NCBI GenBank assembly: GCA_016866995.1
Contig: VGKQ01000005.1
Location: 1-53,092 of the forward strand
Length of the DNA stretch: 53,092 nucleotides
DNA from: Candidatus Pacearchaeota archaeon
GTDB lineage: Archaea > Nanobdellota > Nanobdellia > Pacearchaeales > GW2011-AR1
Direction: 5' to 3'
Position numbers and translations under genes: made by a program. Positions 25,327 to 34,033 of this stretch are shown here, in pieces. The notes below the pieces were generated by a model. That model made no database searches. It was given only the letters and a program-made list of their open reading frames with translations, and had not been told where the DNA came from. Every line of letters starts with the position of its first letter. The first letter of the stretch is position 1.

Positions 25327-26553
25327 TCATTTTTTTAATATCCATAAGTTATAAAGCAGCATAAGAAAATTAACTGTAGTTAATGAGATAGAAAATTCTA
25401 CCAAGTTGGAGTTAAAAATTCCAAGCAGTATAAATTCAAGAATAATAAAAATTAACAAGCCATAAGCCGATTTTTTCATCTTATTTACTGAAATATTATA
25501 TAATATTAAAATATATGAAAAAGCAGCAAAAGAAAATCCAAGTCCAAGAATAAACAGCACATTTGAAGCATCAAGATATCTTGTATCAAATAATGAAATG
25601 ACTTTTATCACAAATTCAGGAAAAAAAAGAAAAAATACTAAAGCGGCTATTGAAATAACAGAAGTAAGCAGAATAGATTTTTTGAACAAGCTTGATGTTT
25701 CTGTTTTTCTCTCAAATCTTTCAGAAGATATTGGAAACATTGCTTTTCCTATAGCAAAACTAGCAAAAAGAATTGATTTTGCAATAAGAGAGACGAAAGC
25801 ATATTTTCCAGAAATTTCAGGAGAAAAGAAAAATCTTGCAATTATAACATCTAAACTATAAATTAATATTATTGATGTCATTCCTATTAATACTGGAATA
25901 TTATAAGAAAATATTCCCCCGAAATTTTCTTTTGCTCTTCTGCTTTTTAACACGTCTTTTAAAGAGAAAAAAACTATAAAAAAAGCAGCCATGCTTCCTA
26001 TAATAATGCTTCCAATTGCGCCATACACCTTAAATCCAATTAAAACAAGAATTATTGAAAATACAAATTTAACTACAGACTCAATAACAAGATTTCCCCC
26101 CATTGCAAAAAATTTCTTTTTTCCTTGGAGCACGCCTCTTGCAACAGGAATTGTAAATGAATATACTATAAACAATCCTGTTATAACTAAAAGAGAAACA
26201 GGTATGCCCAGCAGTCCAGAGACAAAAAAAGAAACAATAATAAAAATAAAGAAGATTCCAAGAGAAATTAAAAATCCTTTTTTCATGCTTCTGTAAAAAA
26301 AATCTTTTATTTTTCCTGTTTTTTTCTTTGCATTAAATTTGCTTGTGTATCTCGCAACAACTGTCTGTATTGCCTCGCTTGGAATTCCAAAAATATAAAT
26401 AAAACTCATAAGAACAGCGAATGCACTGAATTCAGCAGGCCCAAGAAGCTTTGCCATTGAAATCTGGAATAAATAGTTGAATATGTTGAATATTCCAAGC
26501 ATTATAATTAAAATCAGGCTTCCTTTTACAAGTTCATCTTTTTTTATATCCAT
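25327..26553 (-). CDS. Wzx-like oligosaccharide flippase (MOP superfamily)
   Basis: A 408-residue membrane protein with about twelve hydrophobic segments and the N-terminal MOP signature NYLFQISMAKLLGPAEFSAF followed by a QTVVARY segment. RfbX/Wzx-type flippases move polyprenyl-linked glycans across the membrane. Its place between the AglH-like gene and dolichol-phosphate synthases supports flipping of an N-glycan precursor. The AglH-like gene ends 1 nt before its start. Confidence 0.86.
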   Translation of the reverse strand: MDIKKDELVKGSLILIIMLGIFNIFNYLFQISMAKLLGPAEFSAFAVLMSFIYIFGIPSEAIQTVVARYTSKFNAKKKTGKIKDFFYRSMKKGFLISLGIFFIFIIVSFFVSGLLGIPVSLLVITGLFIVYSFTIPVARGVLQGKKKFFAMGGNLVIESVVKFVFSIILVLIGFKVYGAIGSIIIGSMAAFFIVFFSLKDVLKSRRAKENFGGIFSYNIPVLIGMTSIILIYSLDVIIARFFFSPEISGKYAFVSLIAKSILFASFAIGKAMFPISSERFERKTETSSLFKKSILLTSVISIAALVFFLFFPEFVIKVISLFDTRYLDASNVLFILGLGFSFAAFSYILILYNISVNKMKKSAYGLLIFIILEFILLGIFNSNLVEFSISLTTVNFLMLLYNLWILKK

Positions 26554-26554
26554 C

Positions 26555-27562
26555 TTAAAATATTGAATTTTTGAATATCAGAAATCCAAGAATAATTATA
26601 ATTATCTGAAAAATATTTATTGCAGCAACGACATCTTTTTCATAAACTTTTTTCTTGATTTTCTTCAGCAGAAAAATTGCAACATGCTCTAGTCCATACA
26701 TTTTATTATAAGCAAGTTCAAGGCTGTTGTCTTTATTCGGCTTTCCGAATGATTGCTTTTTCAGCCTGCCTCTTGCTTTCAAAACAAGTTCTATTATATA
26801 CGGGATGAAGAAAAATATTGCAATTTTTTCCATATCTCCTAAAATAGCCATAATCGCAATCATTCCTCCGATAGGATAGGTTAGCGTATCTCCTGGAAAT
26901 ACTTTTGCGGGATATTTATTGAATATAAAAAAAGCAGCAAGCGAAAATATTAAGCAAATTCCAATTAATGCCAGCCACGAGTGTCCAGTAAAATAAGCAA
27001 CAATGCTTAGGGCAGAGATAATAAGAATTCCCTGGCTTGCTTCTAATCCATTGTATCCTGCAAGAAAATTAAATGTTGTTGATGCTCCTATAATTCCTAT
27101 TGGAATAATTATAAGCGGATAGATTAATCCAAGATTTGTTCCGTCTAAAAACGGAAGATTTATATGAGAGCTTCCAACATTAATAACCACAAGAGGAATG
27201 GAAGCAAAAAGGCATAATAAAATCCGTGTTCTCTTGCTTAATCCCCCATGCCACCATCCAAGCAAGTCATCTACTAATCCTGTTATTAATAACAAAAGCA
27301 TTGATGTTGTAGTGGCAAGAATTTCAACAACATTCTCGCTTGAATTAAAATAAAATGTTTTTATTGATATATAAATAAATACTGAAAATATAAATCCAAG
27401 AATAACAATTATTCCTCCAGAGCCAGCCACTTTTTCTTTCTTGTATTTGTTCATGTCCTCCCATAACAATCCTATCTGTTTTGCCTTTTTTATCCATCTT
27501 GGAATCATAAAAAATGTTACAAAAAAGCTTGCTATAATGGGGATTAATAATAAAGCATTCAT
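26555..27562 (-). CDS. aglH: AglH/Alg7-like dolichyl-phosphate sugar-1-phosphate transferase
   Basis: A 335-residue membrane protein of the MraY/WecA/Alg7 family, with about ten helices. Family residues are visible: KVAGSGGII near the N terminus, the catalytic Mg-binding D98-D99 in LVDDLLGW, FLAGYNGLEASQG and FPGDTLTYPIGGM. It moves HexNAc-1-phosphate from UDP-sugar to dolichyl phosphate, the first step of archaeal N-glycan assembly. The symbol is assigned from family and from the aglB neighbour, not from demonstrated sugar. A TATA box lies 25 bp upstream. Confidence 0.85.
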   Translation of the reverse strand: MNALLLIPIIASFFVTFFMIPRWIKKAKQIGLLWEDMNKYKKEKVAGSGGIIVILGFIFSVFIYISIKTFYFNSSENVVEILATTTSMLLLLITGLVDDLLGWWHGGLSKRTRILLCLFASIPLVVINVGSSHINLPFLDGTNLGLIYPLIIIPIGIIGASTTFNFLAGYNGLEASQGILIISALSIVAYFTGHSWLALIGICLIFSLAAFFIFNKYPAKVFPGDTLTYPIGGMIAIMAILGDMEKIAIFFFIPYIIELVLKARGRLKKQSFGKPNKDNSLELAYNKMYGLEHVAIFLLKKIKKKVYEKDVVAAINIFQIIIIILGFLIFKNSIF

Positions 27563-27581
27563 ATGAAAATCAAGCAGAACA

Positions 27582-27592
27582 GCTTTATAAAA
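27582..27592 (-). promoter_or_regulatory. TATA box for the aglH-like gene
   Basis: On the minus strand this reads ttttataaagc, centred 25 bp upstream of the ATG at 27562. It likely drives the six-gene glycosylation operon down to 21162. Confidence 0.5.
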
Positions 27593-27652
27593 TCAACGGA
27601 TTTGTCTTATATTAAACACACACTCTAGCAATTATCTATAATTCATCCTGTT

Positions 27653-27754
27653 TATAATTAATTTAAGTGATTAATATGGGTAAATATCACAAATTGTAAA
27701 TATGAATATCTAAAATATAATAAAAATAATTCTTCAATTGGAATATCTAATTAA
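27653..27754. repeat. 102-bp direct repeat, copy 2
   Basis: Identical to 20990-21091 and in the same orientation. Its last four bases include the stop codon of aglB (27751-27753), so on the minus strand it reads as the aglB 3' flank. It also lies upstream of the aglH-like gene. Confidence 0.95.
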
Positions 27755-30477
27755 AATGGCTTGCCTGCATAAAAAAGATTCTGGTTAGAATAAGTATAGC
27801 TTAGATAATCCGGATTTGCCTGCATGTCTTGCGGGAAGCTTATGTTCCAGATTTTTATCGGTCCAAGAATATCATTATTATACAATGCAAAATCTCCAAT
27901 TCCAATGCCTTGCTCTCTCAAATTCTGAATTCTAAGATCGGGCTCATTATGAACAAGATGGAAATATTCCCCCTCCCCAAGAAGATATAATCTTACCCAT
28001 AATGCATTCAGGTTTTTCTCGCTTAAATATAATCCTGCCCCAATATTGCTTATTCCCGTGTTTGTTACTTGTGGCATTATAAATATCCCGCTTGGCAATC
28101 CTGTTTGAAAGTCATAGCTTTTGTTATTGTAAAAAACATATCTCATTGGTATTTTTATATATCTGTTATTATATACAAATAATGCTGTAGGCTGATGAAC
28201 AGCAACACTTCCGTTAATATTTGCAATTGGCAGAAGAATTCCGCCTATTCCTGCTTTTTGTGCAGGCATAATTATCTTTGTTGAATTATCATTCCATATT
28301 ATGTCTGCGTCAGTTGCAACTCCTCCTCTGTAAAGATAAATTGTCTCATTCTTTGTTTCTTGCGTCTGAGTTTCGTCAATTGTAAATGTTCCTATCCACG
28401 AATATCTGTCATAATTTTCATCACTTCCTATGCTTGAATATGCCCCATATTTTCCAATCTCAGTTGAGTCAATAAGAAAGTATGTTGAATTATGAGTATA
28501 CATAAATTCAAGAGCCTCTCGTTCTGTCTTCCCTGTCAGGACATGCCTTCCCATTAGATGATCCCAGTAAGCAATGGCATTTCCTCCATCTAACACAGTT
28601 GCTCTCTCTCCCATTGTCTGCACCCAGTATCCATAATCCCACCAGTGGCTGAATACAGCATCTTTCGGAGTGTTATTTCTAACCCACTCCATTGCTTTTT
28701 GCCACTGGTTGCTGTATATTGATGGAATATAAATCATCGCGCTGTTTTTTGTGACTTGATAATCATAATACATAGTATAAATTGAAGCAATTACAACAAC
28801 AATTGCAACAACCCATGCCAGTACTTTTATTATTTCATCTTCTGCCTTTCTTGCTCTTAAAAAATTGTCTACTATAAAATAACCAATGATAATTGCTGCT
28901 ACAGGAGCTAAAACCATAATTAATCTTATTGCGCTTCTTGCAGCTATAATTGTAAGAAAAAACAGAATAAATATAAGAATATGGTTGAAATCAATGCTTT
29001 TTAATAACTCATTTTGATTTTCTTTTTTATATTTATAATATACATATAGGAAAACAATTCCAAACAAGATTATACCTCCAAAATAAACAAATTTGCTTGT
29101 AAAACTGGCTCCATCAAATACGCTTGAAGAAGAATATCTGCTGAATATCAAACAAAAAAGAAAGATTGTATATGCAACAGTCAAAAGCCATTTTTCATTT
29201 CTCTTTAAATTTCCAACTGTTTCGTAAAACAAAAATATGCTGCCTATAAAAAACAGCCAGAAAAATAATGGAATTCCATAAACAACCGGGCCAAACTCTC
29301 TTGCCCACTCTCCAAAATACGGCTGCCTGTTTTCTGCAACTGTAAAAGAAATTCTGTCTTCATATGGCACTGTTAAATGAGTTATTATATCTCCTACAAC
29401 CCCTGGAACAAAGCCAATTCCAAATTTGATTGAAGCAATTATAATGATAATTATAAAAGCAGAAATAATTGATATAATTTGTTCAGGTAGCTTGATTTTT
29501 TCTTTAATCTTATTAATAAATCCAGTGTCTTTTAATTTTGTTTTAAAAATAATAAAATCAACAATAAGAACAAGCCAAAGGGCAAATGCCATGCTTGTTG
29601 ATGAGCTTGTAACTAGGCTCTGCAGCGTAATTCTTAAAGTAAAAGGAAGAGTAAAAATCATCATTGAAATAAGCCACAAACTGTAAATTACAAGCTCTCT
29701 TTTCCCTGTTTTTCCAAGAATAAATACAAGAAAAACAGAAACACTGAGAATAATAAATATAAACACCCATGCGCCCCATATTAATCCCATTAATGCTGTT
29801 GCTAATCCGGCAAATATGCTGTTAATTATCATTGAGTAAGTTTTTTTCGCCTTCCATGCGCAAAGGAAGAAATAAAATGTTGCAAAGAAAAATGCAAACC
29901 CGGCTGATTCTTTTTCTGGAATTCCTGCTATTGTTCTTGAAAGAAGTGAAGGAAGAATAATCATTAAAGCTGTGGATATAAGAGCAATAATATTTGAGGT
30001 ATTTTTTCCTTTTCCTTCAAATATCTTCCTCACAAGCAGGAAGAAAAATACTGCAGTAAATACAGACATTACAACAGGAAAGATTACTGCAGTATATTCT
30101 ATTGTTGCTTGAGAATTAAACCATTTAACAGGAGTATGAAGCCATGCAATCATATAAGGCAGCAATCTTGTTTCCCCTGCAGTAACATACCCAAAAGGAA
30201 CATATCTCATCATATCATTAATCATCAAGCTTCCTTGTTCAACTATATATTTTGCATACCTAAAGAATAAAAATGGGTCTAAATCTGGCCCAAGCGTCCA
30301 GTTATTTGTAGTTATATCCCACAAACCAGGATGCCCGTTGATAATTCTCATAGGCAGTGTCCTGATATAAACATTAATTGCAATTATAACCCCAAGTATT
30401 AAATAGTAAATCCAGGATATTTTTCCTTTCAAAAAATTTTTCGCCTTAATTTTTCTTTCTTCTATTGTCTCTTCCAT
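27751..30477 (-). CDS. aglB: Oligosaccharyltransferase AglB (STT3 family)
   Basis: A 908-residue protein. About thirteen hydrophobic segments come first, with the first external metal-binding motif GPDLD at residues 65-67. A large C-terminal globular domain carries the WWDYG signature at residues 612-616, followed by a GGNAIAYWDHLMG segment. It transfers the lipid-linked glycan to Asn in N-x-S/T sequons on the outside face. Single-subunit OST is normal for archaea. It lies 30 nt after a small zinc-ribbon gene. Its 3' end is inside a 102-bp repeat. Confidence 0.95.
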   Translation of the reverse strand: MEETIEERKIKAKNFLKGKISWIYYLILGVIIAINVYIRTLPMRIINGHPGLWDITTNNWTLGPDLDPFLFFRYAKYIVEQGSLMINDMMRYVPFGYVTAGETRLLPYMIAWLHTPVKWFNSQATIEYTAVIFPVVMSVFTAVFFFLLVRKIFEGKGKNTSNIIALISTALMIILPSLLSRTIAGIPEKESAGFAFFFATFYFFLCAWKAKKTYSMIINSIFAGLATALMGLIWGAWVFIFIILSVSVFLVFILGKTGKRELVIYSLWLISMMIFTLPFTLRITLQSLVTSSSTSMAFALWLVLIVDFIIFKTKLKDTGFINKIKEKIKLPEQIISIISAFIIIIIIASIKFGIGFVPGVVGDIITHLTVPYEDRISFTVAENRQPYFGEWAREFGPVVYGIPLFFWLFFIGSIFLFYETVGNLKRNEKWLLTVAYTIFLFCLIFSRYSSSSVFDGASFTSKFVYFGGIILFGIVFLYVYYKYKKENQNELLKSIDFNHILIFILFFLTIIAARSAIRLIMVLAPVAAIIIGYFIVDNFLRARKAEDEIIKVLAWVVAIVVVIASIYTMYYDYQVTKNSAMIYIPSIYSNQWQKAMEWVRNNTPKDAVFSHWWDYGYWVQTMGERATVLDGGNAIAYWDHLMGRHVLTGKTEREALEFMYTHNSTYFLIDSTEIGKYGAYSSIGSDENYDRYSWIGTFTIDETQTQETKNETIYLYRGGVATDADIIWNDNSTKIIMPAQKAGIGGILLPIANINGSVAVHQPTALFVYNNRYIKIPMRYVFYNNKSYDFQTGLPSGIFIMPQVTNTGISNIGAGLYLSEKNLNALWVRLYLLGEGEYFHLVHNEPDLRIQNLREQGIGIGDFALYNNDILGPIKIWNISFPQDMQANPDYLSYTYSNQNLFYAGKPF

Positions 30478-30507
30478 ATCAAAAATTCTAAAAGATTTAA
30501 CTTCTTT

Positions 30508-30645
30508 TTATTCATCAAGACTGCTTAGAATTTCATCAGCATTCTGCTCTTTTTCCATTGCTTTTCTGTCGCAGTTAGGGCATTTTATAGGAGCTTTTTC
30601 TCTTTCTATAGCAAACCTGCAGTTTTTGCATACATATCTTGTCAT
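30508..30645 (-). CDS. Small zinc-ribbon protein
   Basis: A 45-residue frame starting at the ATG at 30645. Four cysteines are in two CxxC knuckles: YVCKNCRF and IKCPNCDR, separated by 12 residues, followed by an acidic tail. It looks like a rubredoxin or RPB12-type zinc ribbon, but no partner is evident. A TATA box lies about 25 bp upstream and it ends 30 nt before aglB, so it may be co-transcribed with it. Confidence 0.7.
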   Translation of the reverse strand: MTRYVCKNCRFAIEREKAPIKCPNCDRKAMEKEQNADEILSSLDE

Positions 30646-30663
30646 TTTATATCTAAAATATAG

Positions 30664-30676
30664 GCATATTTAAATT
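30664..30676 (-). promoter_or_regulatory. TATA box for the zinc-ribbon and aglB genes
   Basis: On the minus strand this reads aaatttaaatatg, centred about 25 bp upstream of the ATG at 30645. Confidence 0.45.
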
Positions 30677-30795
30677 TAATTGCTCTTCAATGATATTAAA
30701 TTTTGCAATTAAATTTACATTGGATAATAAGCAATAAATTATATTAACTATAATTAGTTAAACTGCTGATAATATTTTAGTATAAAATTAAAATA

Positions 30796-31653
30796 TCAGA
30801 ATAATAAAGGAGTTATAAAAACTTCTATTAAGCCAGCTATAAAAAGAACAATTACTGCAAGAATTAGCAAGTTTAATGAATCTTGTAAAATATTCCAGAA
30901 CTTGTCGCTTCTAATATCATGTTTTATTACTGCTATTGAGACAATCCCTCCTGCCAATGCAGCAATAAAATAGGCTGCAATTTCAGGCAAGCCATGAATC
31001 ATAAATCTTGCAATTCCTAAAGGCAGGTCATAGAGATTTGATTTTGAAAATATTCCAACAGCAGCAGCTATGACAGAAGCATTCCATGCAAGAACAAATA
31101 TAGCTCCTGCTCCAAATATAAGAGAAAATACAAGTGTAAAAATAAGAACATAGATATTATTTGCAAAAATCATAAAAAATTTCTCTTTTGCAGTTAAAAA
31201 CGCAGTGGGTGTTGTCTTGCCTTTTACACCATAATCTGCAACACACTCATTGAAATTTGCAGGCCTGTTTATCATGCAGTATGTCTCAATCTGCGCCTTG
31301 AAGCTCATATTTGAAGCAAGCACCATATACCAAAATGAAAATGCTATAATAAAACCGAGAAAGAGAAATAAGAAAGAATAAAGAGCTTTCATATGCTCTT
31401 TTATTATTTTGAACATTCCTTCATACTTAATGTCCTTCTCTTCTTCATTTTTAATTGCATAATACATAAATGGAATAGAAAACATTACTGTAAATGTCAC
31501 GACAAGTATTCCTGAATATTTTGAAAGAACAGCATCGCCAGCAAAAATCCAGTTTACAAGCAAAATAGAAAGTGTTGCATAAAATATCCCTATAAAAAGC
31601 ATTTCCCATGGCTCTCTTTCTGCCTTTCTCGGGCTCAGTATCATTTCTAGCAT
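30796..31653 (-). CDS. SpoIIM-like (DUF95) membrane protein
   Basis: A 285-residue protein with about six hydrophobic segments. The ending FMIHGLPEIAAYFIAALAGG is the signature of the stage II sporulation M family, which is widespread in archaea with unknown function. In the family a conserved HG-E-pattern helix lies in the membrane. Its neighbours are the zinc ribbon and a divergent methyltransferase. Family membership is good, role is unknown. Confidence 0.8.
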   Translation of the reverse strand: MLEMILSPRKAEREPWEMLFIGIFYATLSILLVNWIFAGDAVLSKYSGILVVTFTVMFSIPFMYYAIKNEEEKDIKYEGMFKIIKEHMKALYSFLFLFLGFIIAFSFWYMVLASNMSFKAQIETYCMINRPANFNECVADYGVKGKTTPTAFLTAKEKFFMIFANNIYVLIFTLVFSLIFGAGAIFVLAWNASVIAAAVGIFSKSNLYDLPLGIARFMIHGLPEIAAYFIAALAGGIVSIAVIKHDIRSDKFWNILQDSLNLLILAVIVLFIAGLIEVFITPLLF

Positions 31654-31672
31654 CTTTGTATAAGAAAGCCAG

Positions 31673-31684
31673 AATATTTAAATT
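31673..31684 (-). promoter_or_regulatory. TATA box for the SpoIIM-like gene
   Basis: On the minus strand this reads aatttaaatatt, centred about 25 bp upstream of the ATG at 31653. Confidence 0.45.
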
Positions 31685-31800
31685 CTACTAATAATCCTTA
31701 ATTATCTTCAATTTATCAATAATTTTTATTTAATTGCAATAAAATTAATGTAATCTCTTAAATAACTTAAATATAAGCTAATAACAGATAATTTAGGAAG

Positions 31801-31810
31801 CTTTTTATAC
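31801..31810 (+). promoter_or_regulatory. TATA box for the methyltransferase at 31831
   Basis: The sequence ctttttatac is centred about 25 bp before the ATG at 31831. Confidence 0.5.
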
Positions 31811-31830
31811 AATCTTTTTGTTTTGCTGTT

Positions 31831-32400
31831 ATGAATATAGAAAAATTTAAGCATAAATATTTTGACAAAAAACACTGGCAAAATCATCCAGCAAAATATT
31901 CTGAAGATTTTTCTTGTTTTCTGAAAAGCAAGAATTTTAAGGGAATGGTAGTTGATATTGGATGCGGAAATGGAAGGGATGTTAATTTATTTTCTAAAAA
32001 TGGATTCAGGGTTTTGGGCATAGATAATTCAGAGGAAGAGATTTTATTTGCAAAAAGCAATTTTCCTGATTTGAACTTTGAAGTCCAGAACGCAGAGACT
32101 TTAAATTTCCCAGACAATTCTATTGGCGCATTTTTTATGATTAATGTCATTCATTTTCTAAATCAGAAAAAAGCTTTAAATGAGATATTTAGGGCATTAA
32201 AACCTGGAGGATACTTCTTTGTTCATTTTAACCTATCAGTAATAGATGCAAAAGGAAATATATATTACAGACAGAATACTAAAAGCGTCCTTAATCTTGT
32301 CTCAAAATTTAAAATTATTTCGCAGAAGATTTTTGAGAGAGAAGACAGCAAGCCAATATGCCATAAGCATAAGATACTTGAATTGATATTAACTAAGTAA
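31831..32400 (+). CDS. Class I SAM-dependent methyltransferase
   Basis: A 189-residue methyltransferase. Motif I is VVDIGCGNGRDVNLF, motif II GIDNSEEEI and motif IV IGAFFMINVIHFLN. It is of the type 11 family and lacks other domains. It stands apart from the glycan island with its own TATA box and is followed 31 nt later by the isomerase gene, which has its own TATA box. Substrate unknown. Confidence 0.82.
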   Translation: MNIEKFKHKYFDKKHWQNHPAKYSEDFSCFLKSKNFKGMVVDIGCGNGRDVNLFSKNGFRVLGIDNSEEEILFAKSNFPDLNFEVQNAETLNFPDNSIGAFFMINVIHFLNQKKALNEIFRALKPGGYFFVHFNLSVIDAKGNIYYRQNTKSVLNLVSKFKIISQKIFEREDSKPICHKHKILELILTK

Positions 32401-32410
32401 GATTTTTATA
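32401..32410 (+). promoter_or_regulatory. TATA box for the isomerase gene at 32432
   Basis: The sequence gatttttata directly follows the previous stop and is centred about 25 bp before the ATG at 32432. Confidence 0.45.
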
Positions 32411-32431
32411 GCACATTAATCTAATTTTATC

Positions 32432-33292
32432 ATGAAAAATAAAAAGAGATTTGACAAGATACTTGAGGATATAAAAAAAATAAAAATTCAGGGAGCCAGA
32501 AATATTGCAAAAGCCGCCCTGTATGCGTGTTCTCTTTCTGATTGTTCTGTTAATCAAGACTCAAGAAAAAAATTAATTAATGCAAGAGTTACAGAGCCAA
32601 TGCTTGTCAATGTTCTTCATAAATATAAAAATCTTGGATATAAAAAAACTCTTGCTCATTTTGATTATGCCCAAGAAAAGATAAATTTGCTAGTTTTAAA
32701 AATAATAAAAAATAATTCAGTTATTTTCACTCACTGCCATTCAACAAATGTCATTTCTAGTTTAATTTATTCAAGAAAAAAAGGAAAGAAGTTTGAAGTT
32801 TATAATACAGAGACAAGGCCATTATTTCAAGGAAGAATGACTGCGAGAGAATTGGAAAAAGCAGGAATAAAAGTCACAATGTTTCTTGACTCTGCAATTG
32901 ACATTGCTCTTGAAAAAAAACAAGGAACAAGAAAAGCAGATATTGTTCTGCTTGGTGCAGATGCCATACTGAAAGAAGGAATAATAAATAAAGTAGGAAG
33001 TGGAATGATAGCCGAGCTTGCAAGTTTTCACAAAATTCCTTTATATATTGTTGCAGATTCCTGGAAATACTCATCTCACCATATTCCAATTGAAGAGAGA
33101 GATTTTCATGAAGCATGGGCAAGAGTTCCCCGGCATATAAGAGTGAGAAATCCTGCTTTCGAGCTGATAGAAAAAAAATATATCAAGAAAATTATATCAG
33201 AGCTTGGAATTTTAAGCTATGATAAATTTTTGAGGAAAATAAAAAATAGAAAGATTTATAAACCTATAAGGGTACATAGTTATCATAAATGA
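32432..33292 (+). CDS. Ribose-1,5-bisphosphate isomerase / eIF2B family
   Basis: A 286-residue Rossmann-type protein of the IF2B alpha/beta/delta family. Archaeal members include ribose-1,5-bisphosphate isomerase of the AMP pathway, which uses a catalytic Cys and Asp. Here FTHCHSTNVIS places C102 and LLGADAI places D177, both present. TETRPLFQGRMTARE and NKVGSGM are also conserved. The bulk of the family shares this fold, so a translation-factor-like role remains possible. A hairpin overlaps its last codons and the stop. Confidence 0.8.
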   Translation: MKNKKRFDKILEDIKKIKIQGARNIAKAALYACSLSDCSVNQDSRKKLINARVTEPMLVNVLHKYKNLGYKKTLAHFDYAQEKINLLVLKIIKNNSVIFTHCHSTNVISSLIYSRKKGKKFEVYNTETRPLFQGRMTARELEKAGIKVTMFLDSAIDIALEKKQGTRKADIVLLGADAILKEGIINKVGSGMIAELASFHKIPLYIVADSWKYSSHHIPIEERDFHEAWARVPRHIRVRNPAFELIEKKYIKKIISELGILSYDKFLRKIKNRKIYKPIRVHSYHK

Positions 33293-33300
33293 TAACTATG
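33275..33300. promoter_or_regulatory. Perfect inverted repeat upstream of the AbiE genes
   Basis: An 11-bp stem (33275-33285 with 33290-33300) around a 4-nt loop, taaa, straddles the stop codon of the isomerase gene and ends 19 bp before the abiEi start. AbiEi antitoxins bind inverted repeats before their own operon, so this may be the operator. It could also be a terminator for the isomerase gene. Confidence 0.55.
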
Positions 33301-33319
33301 GTTTATTGAAAGTTAAAAA

Positions 33320-34033
33320 ATGAATAAAATTAGACTAATAAAAGAATTAAGCAGATACCCTGTCTTTAATATTAAAATCTTAAAAGAACTGACAGGGAAG
33401 AGCCGAGAGTATGCCAAATTAATTGCATACAGGCTAAAAAAAGAGAGTCTTATATACGAAATAGAAAGAAACAAATACGCTTCTCAAAAAGACCCTCTAA
33501 TAATGGCAAGTAACATAATTTGGCCATCCTATATTTCTTTATGGTCATCTTTAAGATATTATAATCTAACCGAACAGCTTCCAAAAGATGTTTTTGTGAT
33601 AACAACAAGAGCAAGGAAAAAGAGAATAATAAATCTTGAAAATTCAAGAATAATCTTTATTCGAATAAATCCAAAATATTTTTTTGGGTATAATAAAGAA
33701 ATTTATAATGGATTTGATGTATTTATTGCTGAAAAAGAAAAAGCATTAATCGACTCTGCTTTGTTTAAAAAAATTTCTTTTTCAGAAATTTGTGAAATTG
33801 TTAAGAAAAATAAGGAAAATTTGGATATAGATTTGCTTGCAAAATATTTAATTAAAACTAGAAATAAATCTTTAATAAAAAGATTTGGCTTCTTGCTTGA
33901 AACTATGGGATTTAATTATTATAACAAATTTAAAGCATCAATTAATCATAAATATACTCCATTAGAATATGCTATTAAGGCAAAGGGTGAAAAAATAAAA
34001 AAGTGGAGAATAATCAAAAATGTTGACATATGA
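33320..34033 (+). CDS. abiEi: AbiEi-type antitoxin
   Basis: A 237-residue protein. The N-terminal winged helix has NIKILKELTGKSREYAKLIAYRLKK, and the middle has YNLTEQLPKDVFVIT and the VFIAEKEKALID segment typical of AbiEi-family antitoxins. In type IV systems it represses the operon and counters the nucleotidyltransferase toxin without a stable direct complex. The start overlaps nothing; it ends 14 nt into the toxin gene. Confidence 0.85.
   Translation: MNKIRLIKELSRYPVFNIKILKELTGKSREYAKLIAYRLKKESLIYEIERNKYASQKDPLIMASNIIWPSYISLWSSLRYYNLTEQLPKDVFVITTRARKKRIINLENSRIIFIRINPKYFFGYNKEIYNGFDVFIAEKEKALIDSALFKKISFSEICEIVKKNKENLDIDLLAKYLIKTRNKSLIKRFGFLLETMGFNYYNKFKASINHKYTPLEYAIKAKGEKIKKWRIIKNVDI

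Noticed and set aside
20990-27754. Insertion sequence or composite transposon
   Set aside because: No transposase, no terminal inverted repeats and no target duplication were seen; direct repeats alone are reported instead.
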